Below, one piece after another: positions 35,811 to 48,413 of a stretch of 64,000 bases of DNA. Source of the stretch: Erythroxylum novogranatense (lineage: Eukaryota > Streptophyta > Magnoliopsida > Malpighiales > Erythroxylaceae). The stretch's first letter is position 1; each line of letters begins with the position of its first letter. The notes beneath the pieces were generated by a model that saw only the letters and a list, made by a program, of their open reading frames with translations, did not search any database and had not been told where the DNA came from. The DNA lies in assembly GCA_029891385.1 (NCBI GenBank), contig CM057224.1, positions 5,704,001 to 5,768,000 on the forward strand. Direction: 5' to 3'. The translations under genes were made by a program, and so were the position numbers.

Positions 35811-36447
35811 TTTTTGACCCCTTTTCCTTCTTTTGGCCATAACTTTTTGTGTAGACCTCCGATTGAGTCGATTTTTGAAGCGTTGGATTCCTAAGATATT
35901 TTTCTATCTTTTCATACTATATAGATCAGTTTTGGAATTAAATGGAGAAAGATAGCTCGGATTTTCGTGAACTTATCGGTTATAAAAGTTTGGACAATGT
36001 TCAATATTTTAGCGATATCTCGATCGGTAGAACTCCGATCGATTTGATTCTTTTTGAAAATTAAAATAGAGACATGGGGGTAAAAATGTTATGAAGGAGC
36101 CGATCGACAATGTAGCCTCTAAGACTTCCAAATTCGGGTCGGAAGTTAGGTGTAGTGTTCAGCCTCGGGTCTGAAGAACAGACTTCAGTATTTTAGAGAT
36201 ATCTTGAGCTATAGAGCTCGGATTGATCCGATTCTTGAAGAATTGGATTCGTAAGACATAGAGGAACATTTCTCTAGAACAAAGTTTTGTTAAATGGCTT
36301 CATTTACCTTATCAAAATAATCAGACAAGATGTCAGTTTTAAAGACCAATGAAGGGGCAATTTTGGAAGTTTACTTAAAGGGTTAACTTTATAGGCTTAA
36401 ATGGAGGGGCTTATGGGTCATTCTTTATTCATTAATTGATATGGCAC

Positions 36448-36454
36448 TATAAAA
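36448..36454 (+). promoter_or_regulatory. TATA box of C 3' LTR
   Basis: TATAAAA in ATGGCACTATAAAAGAAAGG, equivalent to 31258-31264. Confidence 0.72.
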
Positions 36455-38737
36455 GAAAGGGGGCTGTAGTTGTTTGGAGGAGAATCACGATTATTGCCCA
36501 AAAGACTTAAAAGAAAGAAGAGAAAGAAGAGAGAAGGGAGAGCACTTTCGGATGAGAGAAAATGAAAGAGAAAGAGAAAGAGAGGGAAAGCATAGGGTTT
36601 TCGATTTTTGGGAGATCTCAAGGGGATTTTGAGTTGTTTCAAGGGAAAAAAGGATGGAAGATGATGAAAGCTTCCTTCCAAACCAAGATGCATCCGAAAA
36701 TGGTGAAGGATGAGGTAAGACCCAAAATTTTGATTTGTGAATTTTGGAAGAGTTTTGGTTTAGAATCATGGAAAAGGGAATGGTTTTTTGGAGTATGAAG
36801 TTAATTTTGTTGATTGCTAAGTATTATGGGTTTAATTTTGGATGGAAATTAATTAGGGTTTATGCCCAAATTTGGAATTTGGGGATTTTGGAAATTTGTG
36901 ATTTAGAAAGCTTGAATATATGAGGGATTTATATTTTCTAAGTTCAATTTGAGGATTAAATTATTTATGATGTTGAATTTGGGTGAAATTGCTTTAGGTG
37001 AAGTTAAATTGGAAGAAAGAAGGAATCAATGGACAAATTGGAGCGAGGAACAAGTTTCTAGTGTTGATTCGAGGTGGGTAATATGTTTATAAATTGAATT
37101 TATAAGCCACTACTGCTTTCTTTAAATAAAGAGATTTTCTAATTTCAATTGAATCATAAATGTTGCATCGTTGTATGAATGTTTTGAAAAATCATTTTTG
37201 ATTCAATACATGGACTTTGGAGAATTGCAACATACATTGTGTTATGCCTCGAAAGATTTCATGGCATTGTGTATATTCGTAAAAGAGTATTCGATTAATT
37301 GATTTGAGCATGATATGTGCTTTTGTATGGGAAAGAGAGAACCTATTTCGTTAAGCCACGTGCACGTTGACCCCCCTTAGCCGTCTCCTGGGTGCCTGCT
37401 TGAGGCTTACGAGATCCGAAAAATGGACTCGTCGTGTTTACGGTAAACTTCATTTTCCGTCGTGTTTATGGAACTCTCGAGCCATTTGTGTGCATTGCAT
37501 ATGTGATACGACATTGCATCTATAAATTGTCAAGTCGATGCATTCATGTTTTGTAATCTATGGATTTAAGGCTGAAAGCCTAAGAATCATGCATTTTACA
37601 AACTGCGAGTTTGACTACAACAGGAAAATAACTTTTATAAACGTGCTTTATGGATTTCAAAGAAATGTTTTTCTTAGACCAGAGAAGGAAAAAGATTTCA
37701 AGGGTTTTGCTTATCCATTCGTTTTATAAACATATCATCCACGAGCTTTGTGCTCACTCCCCTTTCATCCCCATCCCCAGGTTTTCGAGCGGGAGATCGG
37801 ATGAAAGAATGTCAAGACGTGTTACTTGATTTTGTATCGTTTGTATTTTGTGAAAAAGGGGATTTTTGTATCGGTTTGTATAAGACTGGTTTTGTCAATT
37901 ATGGTATTACAAGTATTATTATGGGATTGTATCATGAATTCTGGAGACGTGTATTGATTTAAGTTATGAATGGGATCTAGATATAGAGACGATTGATTAT
38001 TGGGTTTGGATTGATTTGATATATGAATTTTGTATAAAGATTTGGATTATGACCTTATGTATAATGATTATGGTTTGTATAATGAATTGAGGAATTAATA
38101 GGAATTCGATTTGTATAATATGTGTTGGATATGGACATGTAGATATAGGATTGTGTTTGTTGTGTTGGATTTCGGATGGGAAGTCCGATGATACTGGTAA
38201 TATTGTGAGAAATATAGAAGTGTGTTTTTGCCTTTGCAGGTTTTGGGTTAAATAGAAGGCAGCCGTTATGCTGCCAAAATTTTGGTGAAATGGGTGTAAG
38301 AATGAGAATTGAGATTTATTTGAGTGCATAAGAAAATGATTATGAATTGAGAAATTGATTAAAGAAGGTGGAAGAAACGAAAAAAAAGAAAGGAATGAGA
38401 AAAGAAAGAAAACAAAAAGAAGAAAAAAAATTTATATCGATTTCGGATTGGGTCAGTCTTAGGGTTTCCAACGCAACGCGACAGTGATTCCTAAAAGATT
38501 TGTTCACGGGTGTCGAAAATTGGTTTCGATTCGATTTGTATTCGATTCGATACCTTCGTATTTGTTTCACGTTTGCTTCCGCATGTTGTGATTCGAAGTT
38601 GGCTTTCGATTCGTTAATGAATTGTTTCGCTTTGTGATCAATTCGTTTTATTCGTTCCGCCTCTTTGTGATTCGTATTCGTTTTGGCTTTCGTTTTTCGG
38701 TTGGGATCCGGTTCCCGGATCGGGTCCCAACAAAGTG

Positions 38738-41700
38738 TATAACCAAAGTGAGTGGAAATAAAATGTTCTACGATCTATAGAGACTATAATTGGGTTTGAT
38801 TACTGTGATGAGAGTTATGAATAGAGGTTTGTGACTTAAAGTCAGAATGTGTTAAGTGGGATATCGAGAATGATTGTACATTTATGATATTGAGTTGCGA
38901 GTGAAAATTTACAGGTATGATACAATAATGAAAAGATTGAAATGTAAGAAAATGACAATGGTAAATGAAAAAGTTGTCAAGGTCCAGTTTTTTTACCTAT
39001 GTAAATGCACACCTGATTATGGGAGCCCTACGGCAAGTGAAAGTATTAAGCTGCAATTGATGAGTTAATGGATAGCGCTAGCCAGAATTCTTGTAGTTTG
39101 AAATCCTATTGAGTTAAAATAAGAAATGAAAGTGCTTATAATGATCAATTGGGAATGAATAGAGATTGTATACGATCCTCACGAGCGAGGACGGGTGTAA
39201 AAAGGAAAGTTGTTGAGTTCAGATTATATTGTCACCGTAAGCGTACATTGATAGTGGACTCACCATCATGGCTGAAATGATTAAGCATAAATGAATAATA
39301 TGTGTGAATATGATATAGGAGGAAATTGATGGATTATTAAGTAAGTTCCGATTATAATTCTGGTAGCCCCAAGTTCAAGATGAGTTAGAGTAAAGCGCGA
39401 GCATGCTTGTAGCGATCAATTAAGAAAGAAGTGTGATTATCAATGATGATAGCATAGGCAATGAGCTTGAGAGAGTTAAAGAGGGACATGAATTCAGCAA
39501 AGTCCCCCATGATCGAGAGCTGGTATTAAAAAAAGAAATGATGTCTAGAATTATATAGGATTAAAGTGTCTTCAGTAGTATGTGCTATTAATGGGTATAT
39601 TGATGTCAATACATTTTCAGATGAGATGAGATGATTATAGCGATGTATGCCAAGAGATTAGAATAAATGAAATTGTTTAAATGCTCTTTAGAGATTGAGT
39701 TTCTTGAAGTATCAAGAGTGACTGATTTTTGTGATAAAAAAATAGTTGATTGATCGAGATTTATAAACAGTATTAATGATTGATAAGGTTTAGTGATCTG
39801 ACGATTTGATTTGAGAATAATCATTGAAAGAATAAATTTGAAGTGAAGTACAAGTAAATTGTGGAGTCCGAATTCTAGTAGAGACTCAAGCGTAAGAAAT
39901 AAACTAAGTATGTATTATTGTGCTGAGACGAATTCGATTCTGTAAGAGAATTAATGAGCATCAAAGAAATACTAATTGCGAACATGAGGAGAATATCGGT
40001 TCATGAATATTTTGTGTAAATATGTTCGTAAAGTATAAGTTGATATGATGAATGGGTTATTCAACCTAGAGGATAAAGATGGCCGATAAATTGCAATAGG
40101 TGGAGAAGCTAGGGTAAAGGAATATGTGTCAAAATATATTATGATGAACCTGAGAAAGTGATAAGAAATTGTTCCTCATTAGAGGCAATCGATAATTAAT
40201 TATGAGTATGAGGAGTTGTTATGCTACTGAAGAATAAAATGTCTCAATTGTGTTTAGAGTGGATAATGACTATAAGCATGGGTGAGCAATTGAGTGCTTT
40301 AAAAAAAAATATGATGAAGTATATAAATTGGCACAGTTGAGGAAATTGTTTATCATGCAAGTTTCGTAAGAATGAATCTCAGTTGACCAAATAAATAGTG
40401 ATTAAATCAGTATTCGAACATGGCTCATTGGGAGACTTAATGTCGAAAGAGGTGATGATAAAATCCGAAATTTCAAGGGACATATGTATTTGGGATTTGG
40501 AGTTATTTAGAACTAGCGGTATGCTGGATACGTCCAGAAAATGTCAAAGATTTTCTGGCTTTAGCTTTGATAAATGTTTGAGGAATAATGAGTGTGATCA
40601 TATGATCGATGATTGTGACAAAAAAATTTGGAGATTTTGCGCTATGTACAGAAATGTTCCAGTAAAGGTTATGATGCTATTTGATGAAATTGTGTAAAGT
40701 GGTTTTATGTACCTAGAGGTAAATATCGCCTTATGGGATACATTCTGAGTGATGACTGAATTATTTTGGACTGGATATTGTTTTGAAAGCTAGAGACATT
40801 ATTCGGATAGAAACTTTCAAATAAAGATATGAATATGTAAAGCGAGAATGATTGAGATATTAGAGAATTTAGAAGTATTGAAAAGGGTTATGTGTTTGAG
40901 TGTTTTAGAATTTAGTTAGTGATGCAATGTAATGTATCGACTCGAAAAATGCGATGGCAGAAAATCACAATTTGGGCGATAAGGTTATTAAACCTATTGC
41001 AATACTGAGCGTGATCTGTCGAACTAGTATGGGACAAAAAGAAAGGATTATGGGCAATTGAAATTCTAAATCAGATGTGTAAAAAGGATTGGCCAAACAG
41101 AATTGGGTATTTAGGAATTTCAAATGGATTAAGAAATATGGGTAATACCCACTAAAGGAACTGTTAGAGAAATCGTAAGGAACGATTAAAGTTTTATGTT
41201 CGAGTAAGAGTTCATGGGAAAGGTAATTGATGGGTTGGAATGTAAAATCGAATGATTATAGGTGTGAGTAACCAACAGGTTTGACTGTTGGAGATAAATG
41301 TAAAAATGATATTTTGAAGTCATAGGGACATGATATTGATGTACAGTTCAAATTGATTGAGTGCATATCCATTGTGCATTGGTGTCACCAATTGGATCGT
41401 GCACGAGGGGTCTTTTAAAAAAAATTGAGATTATTGAGAGTCCCTTGAGATATGAAATTGATGTTTAGTTTAGATTGATGGTGAGCATATTGATTGTTTT
41501 ATTGATGATACCATACGAATAATGTATAAGGGGTCTAACAGCAAAAAGGGAGTCGTTCACCCCTATATTAATGTGATCAGGGCCTAAAGTAGTCGAAGGC
41601 CAAAATTTATATGAGATAATGTGGATAAGTGAAATGAATCTGTAAAGGGGGTTAAGAAATTAAAGTTAATGTCAGTGAGTTAAATTGATTATATTGAGGT

Positions 41701-42184
41701 TAATGGAACCTTTCGAGATTAGTGTTTTAACACTATAGAAATGTAGTCTGCTAAGCGATGAATGAAGTTTTTCGAAGTGTATCGCCTCGGCCAAGATACA
41801 CTAAGATGAGATAAAGGTGAATTGGGGAAAGTTAAATTCGTTATAAGTGGCCTCTTTGTGACTGTGGTGTAAATAGAATTAATGATTGGTAAGTCAGTTG
41901 AAAACCTAAAAGATGATTCGGATTCGTAAAGAGTTACAGGGTCAGAATTAAGAAATATTGTTATGATCCGACATAAGTGTTATTGATACTGAAAGTGAAA
42001 ATTTTGAGAAAGCTTGAGAATGTTAATGAGTGATTGATCGTATTGATTCAGTATACTGACAGAAATTGGTTATATAGTGAAATAAGTGGGAGATAGTATA
42101 TAGTGATCGAATCAATTTCTCCTGTTTCTCGGATCAATCGTATATGAAATTTCGAGGACGAAATTTTTGTAAGGAGGGGAGAAT
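38738..42184 (+). mobile_element. A internal region, right part, non-coding, with polypurine tract
   Basis: About 3.4 kb rich in GA and AT, with stops in all frames; the longest open stretches (38874-39068 and 40398-40697) show no retroviral motif and look fortuitous. It ends with AAATTTCGAGGACGAAATTT (from 42146) and AAGGAGGGGAGAAT before the LTR at 42185, the same arrangement as in B, C and the coding element F. Confidence 0.85.
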
Positions 42185-44960
42185 TGTAACATCCCATTAC
42201 TGTTAGCAAGGGTATTTTGGTAATATTGGGTCAGACTGATAGGTTCATTGCATTCACTGATTGAACATGTTACTGGCCTCTAATCATAGAGGAACAGGTT
42301 TATTGCATATGCATTTATTCATAGGTACATGCATTCATGATTTTTCGGCATTTTATTGCGAGTATGAATTGATTGGATTGTGAACTGGAAACTGACTGAA
42401 CTGACTGGATTGTGATTAATTGAGAAATTAGGATAAGTGGGCTCAAATGACTGATTTAGAATAGTCTAAGAGCGATTGGCAATTGATAGTGGCTTAAAGG
42501 AAATTTTCGAGAAATTCGGGAGAAAATGCCCGGACCGAAAATTTTGGAGTGACAGACCGATTGACTGTATAGTACTGAAAGGATTGTTCAATGGCAATGC
42601 GAAAAATTAGAATTATACTGTTAGGAAATTAAAATGTTGAGCCATTGAAATTTTGAGACTGAAATTTGGACTGAGTTGGAGACCTTTGTCTATAAATAGC
42701 TAAGTTTGAATGTGGGAAATTACCTAAGGCATTTCTTCTTCTCTCCCACGGTGATCTTCGATCTCTTCCATTGGTGAGGATTCTTCGATCTTTCTCTATG
42801 GTTTTCTTCTCATTATGTTAGCCTAACTGGTTTATTGTGATTGATGAAGGTTGAGGAGGATTGAGAGTGGGTTATCGTTGATTTGGAAGGATTTTAGGGT
42901 TTACGGTGATTTGTGGTTTTGATCTTCGATTGGTAAGTATTTATGACTTTAATGTTGTTATTAATGGTTTCTAATGCATTTATGGCATTTATTATGGTTG
43001 ATTTGGGTAGTTGGAGTGTTTAATGGAGGATTTAGAGAAAGAAATGATGGAAAATCGGATCGGAGAAGACGAAGTCGCCCGCACGTGGCCTCACCGCGAC
43101 GAGCGAACCCAGGCGCCGCAGCGAGCGGATGATTATCGCGCCGCGTCGAGGCGAAAGTGAACGTCGCGGCGAGGGAATTGGGAGCTGCACGCCGCGACGA
43201 GTTTCATTCACGCCGCGGCGAGCGACCCGCATACGACGCGACGAGAGTCGCAAGGTCGCAGCGAAGGGGCTTTTCTGATTGGATTGAGTTTAGTCTATTG
43301 GATATAACTTATGGTATAGACCTCCGATTGAGGTGATTCTCGATTCATTATGAACTAGGAAAAGAGGTCTTCTGTTGAGGATAATTATGAGAGTCGGAAT
43401 TTAATTATTATGGTACTGATTCATAGAGAATAAGGTCAATTATGGTTCATAGTGTGACCTAAATATTGAATTGAGACAATTGGAGTTTTAATTGGGAATT
43501 TCAATAAAGGTTTTGACCCAATGGATAGGGAATTGCTATAGGGACTTTAAATTGAGGAAATTGAACTGAATTATAAGATTGGATTAATTATTGTCGATCA
43601 ATTAAGAGAAGAGTTCTAAATTGGGTTTTAGCGCCGGGGAAAATCGTGAACATGCATTGTACATAATTTCACTGAGACATATGCATTACTGAATCGTTTT
43701 GTTGAGCACCTAGTAACGGGACTGTATTTTACTGTTATAGAGGTGCCGTTGGATCGTCATTCCACGGACGTTGCTGGGACTTCCAGGCAATAGCTCGGAA
43801 GTTACAGGTGAGTAACCTAGTTGGTTTCTCAAATTCTTGACTGTTTAAATGCTCAATGTGAACTACTTGCCACTGTGAAATTGCATGATTACTGAAATGT
43901 ACATGATCGAATGACATGTTTCTACTGTATGGGATTGGACTACTATATTGGATTGGATTACTGTATGATACTGAGGAATGTAATACTGGGCTTTTATAGC
44001 CGTACACTGTAGATTACTGAACACTAAATTAATGAACACTGCATTGCATGCATAAATGCATGATCAGATAATGAAATGTGACCCAAGTTGCTATTATCAC
44101 TGAAAAGAGCCTCGAGCTCGAACACTGTACTGATCGGGCCTCGAGCCCGAGGGGAGAAATCCCTGACACGTCCCCCACTGAATACTGACTGAGCACTTAG
44201 GCACAACACTGAATAACTGGAAAAGAGTCTCATATGCATTGTATACACTTGACTGATTGAATTGCAAACTTACTGAATTATGTGATGACATGAGAGATTG
44301 CAAATTGTTACATGCTCATCGAAATGCTTTCATGATTTATCAGAATTGTGATATAGTATCGTAAATTGTTATATACTATTGTAAATTGCTATTTGATATC
44401 GCTTAACCGTTATATAGACTCAGTAAATTGTTATATAATACCGTTAATTAAATATTCTTGTGCGTCATTTACGCAATTTGCGTAATGCATGATTTGAGTG
44501 AACCATCGATGATAGTTTCTCATTGAGTTCGCAAACTCACCCAACATTGCAATTATTTTTCAGGATTTGGCGAGTACCCCGTTAGACAAACGAGAGTATG
44601 ATTACAGCAAGCAAGTCAAAGTTCAGGTCGGGATCAGTCTCATGTCTGCATTTGAGTCTTTCTGATTTATGTGTAAATTTGTAATTTCGCAAAATTGTAC
44701 TATTATTATAGAGGGCCCCCAACTGATTAATATTGCATTGTGAATTGAATATTGAAAGAGTGTTTTGATTGAAAATGTTTCAATATCGCGGGCCCAAATT
44801 GTTTATTGATTTCTACGCACTCGAGTGTTTTCAAAAAGAAAAAATGTCATAATGAGTTTTTAAACTGAATTGACCGCTCTAGCATGCCACCCTCGCGGGT
44901 CACGGGCTCGGATATCACCATCGATATCGGGTTCGGGTCTGGCGGGAGTGGGTTGCTACA
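42185..44960 (+). repeat. A 3' LTR (2776 bp)
   Basis: TGTAACATCCCATTACTG to GTGGGTTGCTACA. TATA box 42691-42698, GC-rich patch 43062-43270, putative intron 43808-44563. It keeps the ACTG/CAGT words that are altered in the 5' LTR. Confidence 0.92.
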
Positions 44961-45719
44961 GTATTGAAGCATCATTTCTGTTGGATGTGGATTGAGATAG
45001 ATTGAAGTGTTTAGAACTAAGATTGCGTTTGTTTGCTGGTGTTTGGATTCCGGACGGGAGAGTCCAATGATTTGAATTTTTTGATATTAGAAGTGTATTT
45101 TGCCTTTGCAGGAATTTTTGGGTTAGGATAAATGCAGCTGTTATGTTGCCGAATTTTCGTTAGAAAATAAATTGAAAAAAGAAGAAAAATTAAATTTAGA
45201 TGTATGAAAGATGGATTTATGAGATTGGTATTAATATTAAGAAGATTGGTGATGATTTGAATGTGATTGAGTAAGAGAAAAGGACTGAATAAAAGAAAAA
45301 AAAATTATACCGGATTCGGATGGTTAGTCTAGGTAATCCAAATTGATAAGTTTTCTATACTTTGTGTTTTTTCGGGATGTCGGAATGTGTTTCCGTTCGA
45401 TACATTCGTTATTCCGATTTGGTTTTCGATTCCGCTTCGCTTCGTTTTGCTTCGTTACTTTGTATTTCGTTTCGCTTCGAAATCCGTTCGTTTGGTTCGA
45501 TTTCTTATGCTTTCCGATTTGCTTCTGTTTCGATTCTGTATTCGGTTCGCATTTGCTTTGCTTCCGCTTGCTTTGTGATTCGAGTTCGCTTTTACTATTC
45601 GCTTCCGCATTTTGTTTCCGATTCGAAATTTCGATGCGAAATTTCCATTTCCATTCGATTCCGTTTCCTTCGTTCTTCATTTTTCGGTTGGGATCCGGTT
45701 CCCGGATCGGGTCCCAACA

Positions 45720-46428
45720 GACCATCCGTCTGAGGATGAAATGCTGTGCTGAAACTCAACTTAGTCCCTAGAACTTCCTGGACACTACTCTAAAATCTCA
45801 ACGTAAATCGAGGATCCCTGTCCGATACTATAGAATCTGGAACTCCATGCAACCTCACTACCTCATCAATGAATTTCCTTGCTAACACCTACAACGAATC
45901 TGTCTGCTTAATTGCCAGAAAATGGGCTGACTTGGTTAACCGATCTACAATAACCCATATGGCATCATGCTTCCTACTAGTTCTGGGCAAACCTATCAGA
46001 AAATCCATAGTGATCTTTTGCCACTTCCATTCAGGAATGGACAATGGCCTTAACATGCCTGAAGGTGCCTGGTGTTCAGCCTTGACTTGCTGACATACTA
46101 GACATCTGCTCACATACTTTGCTACATCCCTCTTCATGCCTTTCCACCAGAAATGCTCCTTCAAATCCCTGTACATCCTGGTGCTGCCTGGGTGCATGGA
46201 ATAAGGCGCGTTATGTGCCTCATCCTTGACTTCCTTAACATTCGGAATACACAATCTGCTTCCGACTACCATAAGTCCGTCATCTCTCACTACCACTTCA
46301 GACTGCTTGCCATTCTGGATTTCCTCACGAAGCTTACTCAATTCTGCATCTTGCTCCTGCAACTCCTTGACTTTCTCTCTAAGTATCGGCCTCCCCCTGA
46401 ATTGAGCAAGAATGCATTCTGACTTATC
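45720..46428 (-). pseudogene. pol: F1 integrase, 5' part, cut by D
   Basis: The zinc-binding module has its H-H-C-C residues ([10 protein letters not shown], then CLVCQQVK), followed by the catalytic core start KITMDFLIGLP and [20 protein letters not shown]. In-frame TAG stops lie at 45889-45891 (Gln in F2) and 45790-45792 (Trp in F2). A 12-bp in-frame deletion relative to F2 removes four residues before EAHN. D interrupts the core before the catalytic glutamate; the remainder should lie left of the window. Confidence 0.92.
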
Positions 46429-46803
46429 CTACTTCAAGCTTATCTTATGCTTAGCCATCTGTTCCAACAAAGGCAAGTAAAATGCCTGGACATGAGCTAT
46501 GGATGACTTCCTACTCAATGCATTCGCTACTACATTTGCCTTGCCTGGATGGTACTCAATCATCAAATCATAGTCCTTAAGTAACTCAATCCACCTTCTA
46601 TGCCTCAAATTCAGCTCTTTCTGGCTCAGTAAATACTTAAGACTCTTGTGATCCGTGAAGATCCTAGTCTGCACCCCATATAAATAATGTATCCAAATTT
46701 TCAGGGCAAAAATTACTGCTGCTAGCTCTAAATCATGAGTAGGATAATTCAACTCATATGGCTTCAACTGGCGTGAAGCATAGGCTATCACTCTGTCGTT
46801 CTA
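46429..46803 (-). pseudogene. pol: F1 RNase H
   Basis: Contains [38 protein letters not shown] and [18 protein letters not shown], the usual Ty3/gypsy RNase H blocks. It is bounded by TAG stops at 46801-46803 and 46429-46431 in the same frame. The stop at 46801 is also present in F2 (near 54648), so it predates the F1/F2 duplication; the stop at 46429 is a Gln in F2. Confidence 0.92.
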
Positions 46804-47889
46804 CATTAACATACAACCTAAGCCTTTTCTCGAAGCATCACTGTACACTGTAAACCCCTGATCTCCATTGGGCAGGATTAGGATTGGAGCGCTCGTTAAT
46901 CTATGCTTGAGTTCCTCAAAACTCTTATGAGATTCTTCTCTCCAGATAAACTGCTGATTCTTCCTCAACAATTTAGTTATCGGCGCAGCTATCATGGAGA
47001 ATCCCTCCACAAACCTCCTGTAATAACCTTCCAGGCCTAGAAAACTCCGTACCTCTTTTATTGTCTTAGGCTCTTGCCAATTCACCACTGCTTCTACTTT
47101 TCTCGGATCAACATGGATCCCTCTGCTGGAAATCACATGTCCAAGGAAAACCACTTCATGCAACCAAAATTCATACTTGCTGAATTTGGCATATAGATCT
47201 CTTTCCCTTAATCTTTGCAACACTATTCTGAGATGCTCTGCATGTTCCCCTTCATCCTTGGAATAGAATAGAATGTCATCGATAAATACTATGACAAACT
47301 GATATAAAAACTCCTGAAAAACCCTGTTCATAAGGTCCATGAATGTAGCTGGAGCATTGGTCAGTCTGAATCGCATGACCCTGAACTTATAGTGCCCGTA
47401 ACGGGTCCTGAAAGTCGTCTTGCTAACATCAGACTCCCTAATTCGGAGTTGATGATAACCTGACCTGAGATCTATCTTTGAAAAGACCCTTGCTCCCTAC
47501 AGCTGATCAAACATATCATCTATCCTGGGTAGAGGATACTTGTTCTTAATCGTCACCTTGTTGAGTTTCCTGTAATCAATACACATCCGCCATGTTCCAT
47601 CCTTCTTCTTAACAAATAGAACTGGCGCTCCCCAAGGTGATGAACTTGGCCTAATAAACTGCTTTTCTAATAATTCCTGCAATTGCTCCTTAAGCTCCCT
47701 CAACTCAGCTAGAGCCATCCGGTATGGTGGTATTGAAATGGCTGCAGTTCCGGGAATCAAGTCAATTGCAAACTCAATTTCCCTCACCGGCCAGAACCCG
47801 TAACTCTTCCGAAATACTTCGAACTCCCTCACTATAGGGTAATCCTCCAACCTTCCTACTTTCACCTCTGGATCCACCACATGTGTCAA
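46804..47889 (-). pseudogene. pol: F1 reverse transcriptase
   Basis: Ty3/gypsy RT with [40 protein letters not shown], the catalytic box [10 protein letters not shown] (FIDD at 47275-47286) and the [11 protein letters not shown] and [11 protein letters not shown] connection motifs. One TAG at 47497-47499 replaces a Gln codon (CAG) just before the [13 protein letters not shown] motif; otherwise the frame is open across the domain. MPFGLTNAPA of typical members reads [10 protein letters not shown], two further substitutions. The frame differs by one base from the protease upstream. Confidence 0.93.
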
Positions 47890-48332
47890 AAAGGCCTCGC
47901 CCCCTGGCCCATCATCCTGTCAGCTAGCAAAGCTGAAATGATTCTTGGTGCTGGCATCTCTCCATTTCCCAGGTCAAACTCCACTTCCTTACGGCTACAA
48001 TCTAACTTTGCCCGGTACTTTTCCATGGCATCCATACCTAGTATGACATCTAGTCCCTTTAGGTCTAGAGGTAGCAAGTCTACTACCAATCTAGCACCAA
48101 CGTTACTGAGCTCACACTTCTTGTAGACTAAACTGATCACCACCTTACTCCTTAAAGGAGTACTAACAATCAGAAAATTATCCATAATCACAGGATTCAC
48201 AGCATGCATATTCAGACTTGAGGACACAAATGAATGTGTAGAGCCAGTATCAATCAGAACATAAACTGCTGAATTAAATAATTGAGCCATACCAGTCACA
48301 ACCTGTATAACAAGCGGCTTCTTCCTGGTCAT
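47886..48332 (-). pseudogene. pol: F1 aspartic protease
   Basis: The active-site motif VLIDTGSTHSFVS is intact, and the flap/second-half motif LKGLDVILGMD follows about 60 residues later, the expected spacing for a retropepsin. The protease would process Gag-Pol in the particle. The domain itself is open; a single-base shift near 47886 separates it from RT. Confidence 0.9.
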
Positions 48333-48413
48333 GGCAAATACTCTACCGGTGCTCGACCTGTGCCTTGGCCTCCTCAGGATTTGCCTTCCTCACAGCCTCC
48401 CGAATCGCCTACT

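Larger units (their letters stand above)
16306..38732 (+). mobile_element. C: very long-LTR, tiny-interior non-autonomous element, inserted in A
   Basis: Flanked by the perfect target duplication AAGTG (16301-16305 and 38733-38737). The LTRs are about 4.43-4.45 kb each, and the internal region is only 33534-34283, 750 bp, with no coding sequence. The 5' LTR is split by B after its first 219 bp. LTR ends are TGTTGGACCCCGATC and GATCGGGTCCCAACA, an unusually long terminal inverted repeat. The LTR copies are closely similar. Confidence 0.94.
34284..38732 (+). repeat. C 3' LTR (4449 bp)
   Basis: Complete copy from TGTTGGACCCC to GGGTCCCAACA. In order: antisense repeat units (about 34880-35605), TGACGTCA repeats (35615-35810), sense copies of the unit (about 35835-36280), TATA box 36448-36454, donor-like site 37074, acceptor-like site 38239, and a TTCG-rich end. 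Open frames such as the one at 32341 in the other copy are broken here, so the LTR is judged non-coding. Confidence 0.93.
13114..44960 (+). mobile_element. A: non-coding LTR retrotransposon, inserted in D, containing C
   Basis: The LTRs are 13114-15916 and 42185-44960. The flanks are GTATG (13109-13113) and GTATT (44961-44965), a target duplication with one mismatch. Its own internal sequence is 15917-16305 plus 38738-42184, about 3.8 kb, with no gag or pol recognisable in any frame. A primer-binding site and polypurine tract are present. The internal sequence just after the primer site is related to that of B (shared words such as AACTGATCCCTAGT), so A and B are sister non-autonomous families. 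Confidence 0.92.
10657..45719 (+). mobile_element. D: LTR of a C-related family, split by A, start cut by E
   Basis: Only 10657-13113 and 44961-45719 belong to D; A fills the gap. The end matches the C LTR end (GGATCGGGTCCCAACA), and the TATA box, the GAGGTGGGTA donor-like site and the TTTGCCTTTGCAG acceptor-like site are shared with C, but the sequence is clearly diverged. At 45720 it passes straight into the chromovirus integrase with no primer-binding site, so this is the right-hand LTR of an element or a solo LTR. The right-hand target copy would be GACCA (45720-45724), with its mate outside the window. Confidence 0.87.

Noticed and set aside
40398..40697. 99-residue open frame in the A interior
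   Set aside because: No retroviral or host motif, no relative in B, and base composition like the surrounding non-coding sequence.
45343..45771. Overlapping open frames of 123-142 residues on both strands at the end of D
   Set aside because: They follow a TTCG-rich low-complexity LTR end, which is open in several frames; no protein motif is visible.
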